DNA from: JAWXCM01 sp034408745
Lineage (GTDB): Bacteria; Acidobacteriota; Terriglobia; Bryobacterales; Bryobacteraceae
Reading direction: 5' to 3'
DNA length: 49,882 nucleotides
Assembly (NCBI GenBank): GCA_034408745.1
Contig: JAWXCM010000187.1
Span: 1-49,882 of the forward strand
Shown here: piece after piece, positions 48,081 to 49,882 of the stretch
Layout of the letters: the number at the start of each line of letters is the position of its first letter
Position numbering within the stretch: position 1 is the stretch's first letter
Notes under the pieces: generated by a model
Database searches by the model: none
Told to the model about the DNA's origin: nothing
Seen by the model: the letters and a program-made list of their open reading frames with translations, nothing else
Translations under genes and position numbers: made by a program

Positions 48081-49514
48081 TTAGTCCGCCGGGATGTTGA
48101 ATTTGTCGCCCGTGTCGGCCACCCATTGCTGGAGCCGTTTGATGAGCCTGCCGCGCTCGGCTTTGTACTTCGAGTTGAGAGCGAGGTTGGCCATTTCGTA
48201 CGGGTCGTCGTTCAAGTTGAACAGCATCCAGGAGGTGCCGTCGAGGCAGACGTACTTCCAGCCGTCCCTGGTGACTACGCCGCGCCACGGCTTGTTGACG
48301 CTGTCGGCGTGCATGGTTGGGACGACGCACTGGATGAAGGCCGAATCGGGCTCAGACTGCCGGCGCGCCGCGGGTGCGCCCTGGGGACGGACGCGGTAGT
48401 GCGACCAGTCTGTCCCATCCATCCATGAGGGCTTCGCGATCCCGCAAAGTCCGAGCGTGGTGGGCGCGATGTCGACGGCGTTGATTGGGATGGGAGGTCG
48501 GCTGGTCACGCGGCCGTCGTAGGTGGGCTGCTCGCCGGCGATGAGGAACGGGATGCGGATGGACTCCTCATACGGGGTCATCTTCTTGAACTGGCCTTGC
48601 GAGCCGTGCATGTCGCCATGGTCGGCGAAGAAGAGGATGTGGGTGTTGAAGAGCAGATTCTGTTCGCGCAGGGCGTCCACCACGCGGCCGACGTTGAAGT
48701 CCCAGTTTTCGATCTGGGCGTAGTAGCCGGCCAGATCGCGTCGGGCCTGGTCCTCGATCTCGGTCGAACGGGCTACGTTGGGGCGGAGCTGGATGCTGGT
48801 CGGATTGTGGCGGCGCGAGTACTCGGCCGGCGCGACGTAGGGGTTGTGCGGCGGCTGCACGGAAAGCGCAGCGAAGAACGGCTTCGCGGCTGCTGGGGAC
48901 TGCTTCGCCTCCGCGCCACGGTCGCGGATGTAGCGGACCAGCAGGTCGGTTAACGCGTCGGTCTCATACCCGGGCAGGCGGTAGTGGAAAGCGTCCTTGC
49001 CGCGGCCGCCGTGGACCCAGGAATCGTACTGACTGTTGTTGTTCTCGTAGCCGGTCCACTGGTCGAACCCGCCGCGCTTGTCGGGGTTGGTGATGAACTT
49101 TGAGGCTCGGCCCTGGCTCTCATGAAATCCGGCCAGGTGCCACTTGCCGAAGTACGCGGTCTGGTAACCGGCGGCTTTGAGTGGCTCGGTCAACGTGGGC
49201 TGGCCGTCGGGCAGAGGGTACTCATGACCCGGCACGCAGTGGTGCGCGTAACGGCCCGTCAGCATCGAGCCTCGGAACGGGCAGCAGAGCGGGAAGCCCG
49301 AGATGGCGCGGGTAAAGTTGGTACCCATGCTGGCCATCGAGTCGATGTTGGGCGTGTGGACATTAGGGTCGCCCATGCAGCTCAGGGCCTGGCCGCGATG
49401 CTGGTCGCCGAGCAGCCAGATCACGTTCGGTTTCGATGTGCGGGACTGTTGCTGCGCGAGCGCAGGTGAGGCGGTGGCTGCAGCGAGAGACTGCAGGAAG
49501 GAGCGTCGTTCCAT
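48081..49514 (-). CDS. Exported sulfatase
   Basis: 477 residues. Leader ERRSFLQSLAAATASPALAQ is twin-arginine-like. Type I sulfatase features: PNVIWLLGDQHRGQALSC (metal-binding Asp), the formylglycine motif CCPFRGSMLTG (Cys77-x-Pro79-x-Arg81), YFGKWHLAG, ILFFADHGDMHGSQG (second metal site), and LMNL-like C-terminal DDPYEMANLA. The position after Pro is Phe instead of the common Ser or Ala, which is tolerated in some anaerobic or exported sulfatases. Expected to remove sulfate from a polysaccharide or other ester. 22 bp before thiG on the same strand, but functionally unrelated. Confidence 0.9.
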   Translation of the reverse strand: MERRSFLQSLAAATASPALAQQQSRTSKPNVIWLLGDQHRGQALSCMGDPNVHTPNIDSMASMGTNFTRAISGFPLCCPFRGSMLTGRYAHHCVPGHEYPLPDGQPTLTEPLKAAGYQTAYFGKWHLAGFHESQGRASKFITNPDKRGGFDQWTGYENNNSQYDSWVHGGRGKDAFHYRLPGYETDALTDLLVRYIRDRGAEAKQSPAAAKPFFAALSVQPPHNPYVAPAEYSRRHNPTSIQLRPNVARSTEIEDQARRDLAGYYAQIENWDFNVGRVVDALREQNLLFNTHILFFADHGDMHGSQGQFKKMTPYEESIRIPFLIAGEQPTYDGRVTSRPPIPINAVDIAPTTLGLCGIAKPSWMDGTDWSHYRVRPQGAPAARRQSEPDSAFIQCVVPTMHADSVNKPWRGVVTRDGWKYVCLDGTSWMLFNLNDDPYEMANLALNSKYKAERGRLIKRLQQWVADTGDKFNIPAD

Positions 49515-49525
49515 ACGGAACGATT

Positions 49526-49882
49526 CTATTCTTTGCCGAGCGCGCCCAGCAGTTTCTCCCCAAACGGCGAGGAATGGGCAGGGCGCGGTGGCGGCGCGGG
49601 CCTTGGGGGCTGCTGCACCGAAGGCACTGGACCACCGGCTGCCACTGCTTCTTTCGCAGCGGCGGAGACGGCTGGCGCGGGTGGCGTATCGGGTTCGTCG
49701 AGGAACTTCTGCTTCTTCAGGATGGAGCGGTCGAGCGTGGAGTTATAGCCGGTCCAGCAGCCGTCGACGTAACGATCCTTGTGCAGCAGGCCGCGCATGC
49801 ACTCCATGCGGGAATCGAGCGCGTCCAACTGGTGCAGCAGCATCGCTTCGGGGAACACGGGCGTTTTCGGCGAACCGTAATC
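49526..49882 (-). CDS. C-terminal part of an unknown protein (runs off the window)
   Basis: The frame stays open to the window edge, so at least 118 codons of a longer gene. The visible part begins DYGSPKTPVFPEAMLLHQLD, is rich in charged residues to LKKQKFLDEPD, then becomes a Pro/Ala-rich linker (PPAPAVSAAAKEAVAAGG, PPRPAPPPRPA) and ends SPFGEKLLGALGKE. No family recognised. It ends 11 bp before the sulfatase start on the same strand. Confidence 0.65.
   Translation of the reverse strand, partial: DYGSPKTPVFPEAMLLHQLDALDSRMECMRGLLHKDRYVDGCWTGYNSTLDRSILKKQKFLDEPDTPPAPAVSAAAKEAVAAGGPVPSVQQPPRPAPPPRPAHSSPFGEKLLGALGKE

Overview
The window looks like a chromosomal segment of an Acidobacteriota bacterium, most likely of the Solibacter/Bryobacter type. 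This is inferred from gene content, not from a marker gene. The supporting content is a very large TonB-dependent receptor with an N-terminal carboxypeptidase-regulatory-like domain, a planctomycete-type cytochrome c (PSCyt1/DUF1549/DUF1553) gene followed by DUF1501, exported enolase-superfamily and sulfatase proteins with twin-arginine-like leaders, ankyrin/cyclase-like proteins, HEAT and FG-GAP proteins, and high GC with frequent GTG/TTG starts and 1-4 bp overlaps between genes.

Layout. 1-700: decayed histidine-kinase remnant and two hairpins. 0.7-11.9 kb: catalase-like protein and exported enolase-superfamily protein (minus strand), then exported serine hydrolase, exported O-methyltransferase, the TonB-dependent receptor, a YtxH-like protein coupled to a P5C dehydrogenase, and a second enolase-superfamily enzyme. 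11.9-19.1 kb: a degenerate triplicated gene junction, a lipase, the coupled PSCyt/DUF1549/DUF1553 - DUF1501 - nucleoside hydrolase operon, and an exported hydrolase. 19.3-28.5 kb: a five-gene operon of circularly permuted ATP-grasp, alpha-E and transglutaminase-like proteins, including two fusions; this is a predicted peptide-ligase/peptidase system. 28.5-38.7 kb: broken metallopeptidase, sialidase-like protein, frameshifted ankyrin/cyclase locus, two HEAT proteins, an FG-GAP protein, and a DapA-family aldolase with an MFS transporter.

38.8-47.2 kb is the most unusual part. An intact tRNA-Ala(GGC) gene at 47166-47241 is preceded, on its 3' side, by five displaced copies of its own 3' end, all in the same orientation (38.83, 40.13, 40.67, 42.63 and 45.05 kb). 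Each copy is followed by a related block; in four of the five this holds an AT-rich start, GGACTCC iterons and a hairpin. Between the copies sit small cargo modules: HigBA toxin-antitoxin; a captured, diverged piece of the neighbouring dapA-like gene; a MntA/HepT/HNH trio; a NucS-like nuclease with a second HigBA-like pair; and HicBA with a broken trypsin-like protease. No integrase gene is visible. I read this as serial insertions at one tRNA gene, building up a row of integrase-less toxin-antitoxin/nuclease cassettes.

47.28 kb to the end: thiG, a sulfatase, and a gene running off the window. Pseudogenes are unusually frequent. Several are broken by short exact tandem duplications (2, 5 and 10 bp) whose removal restores the reading frame.
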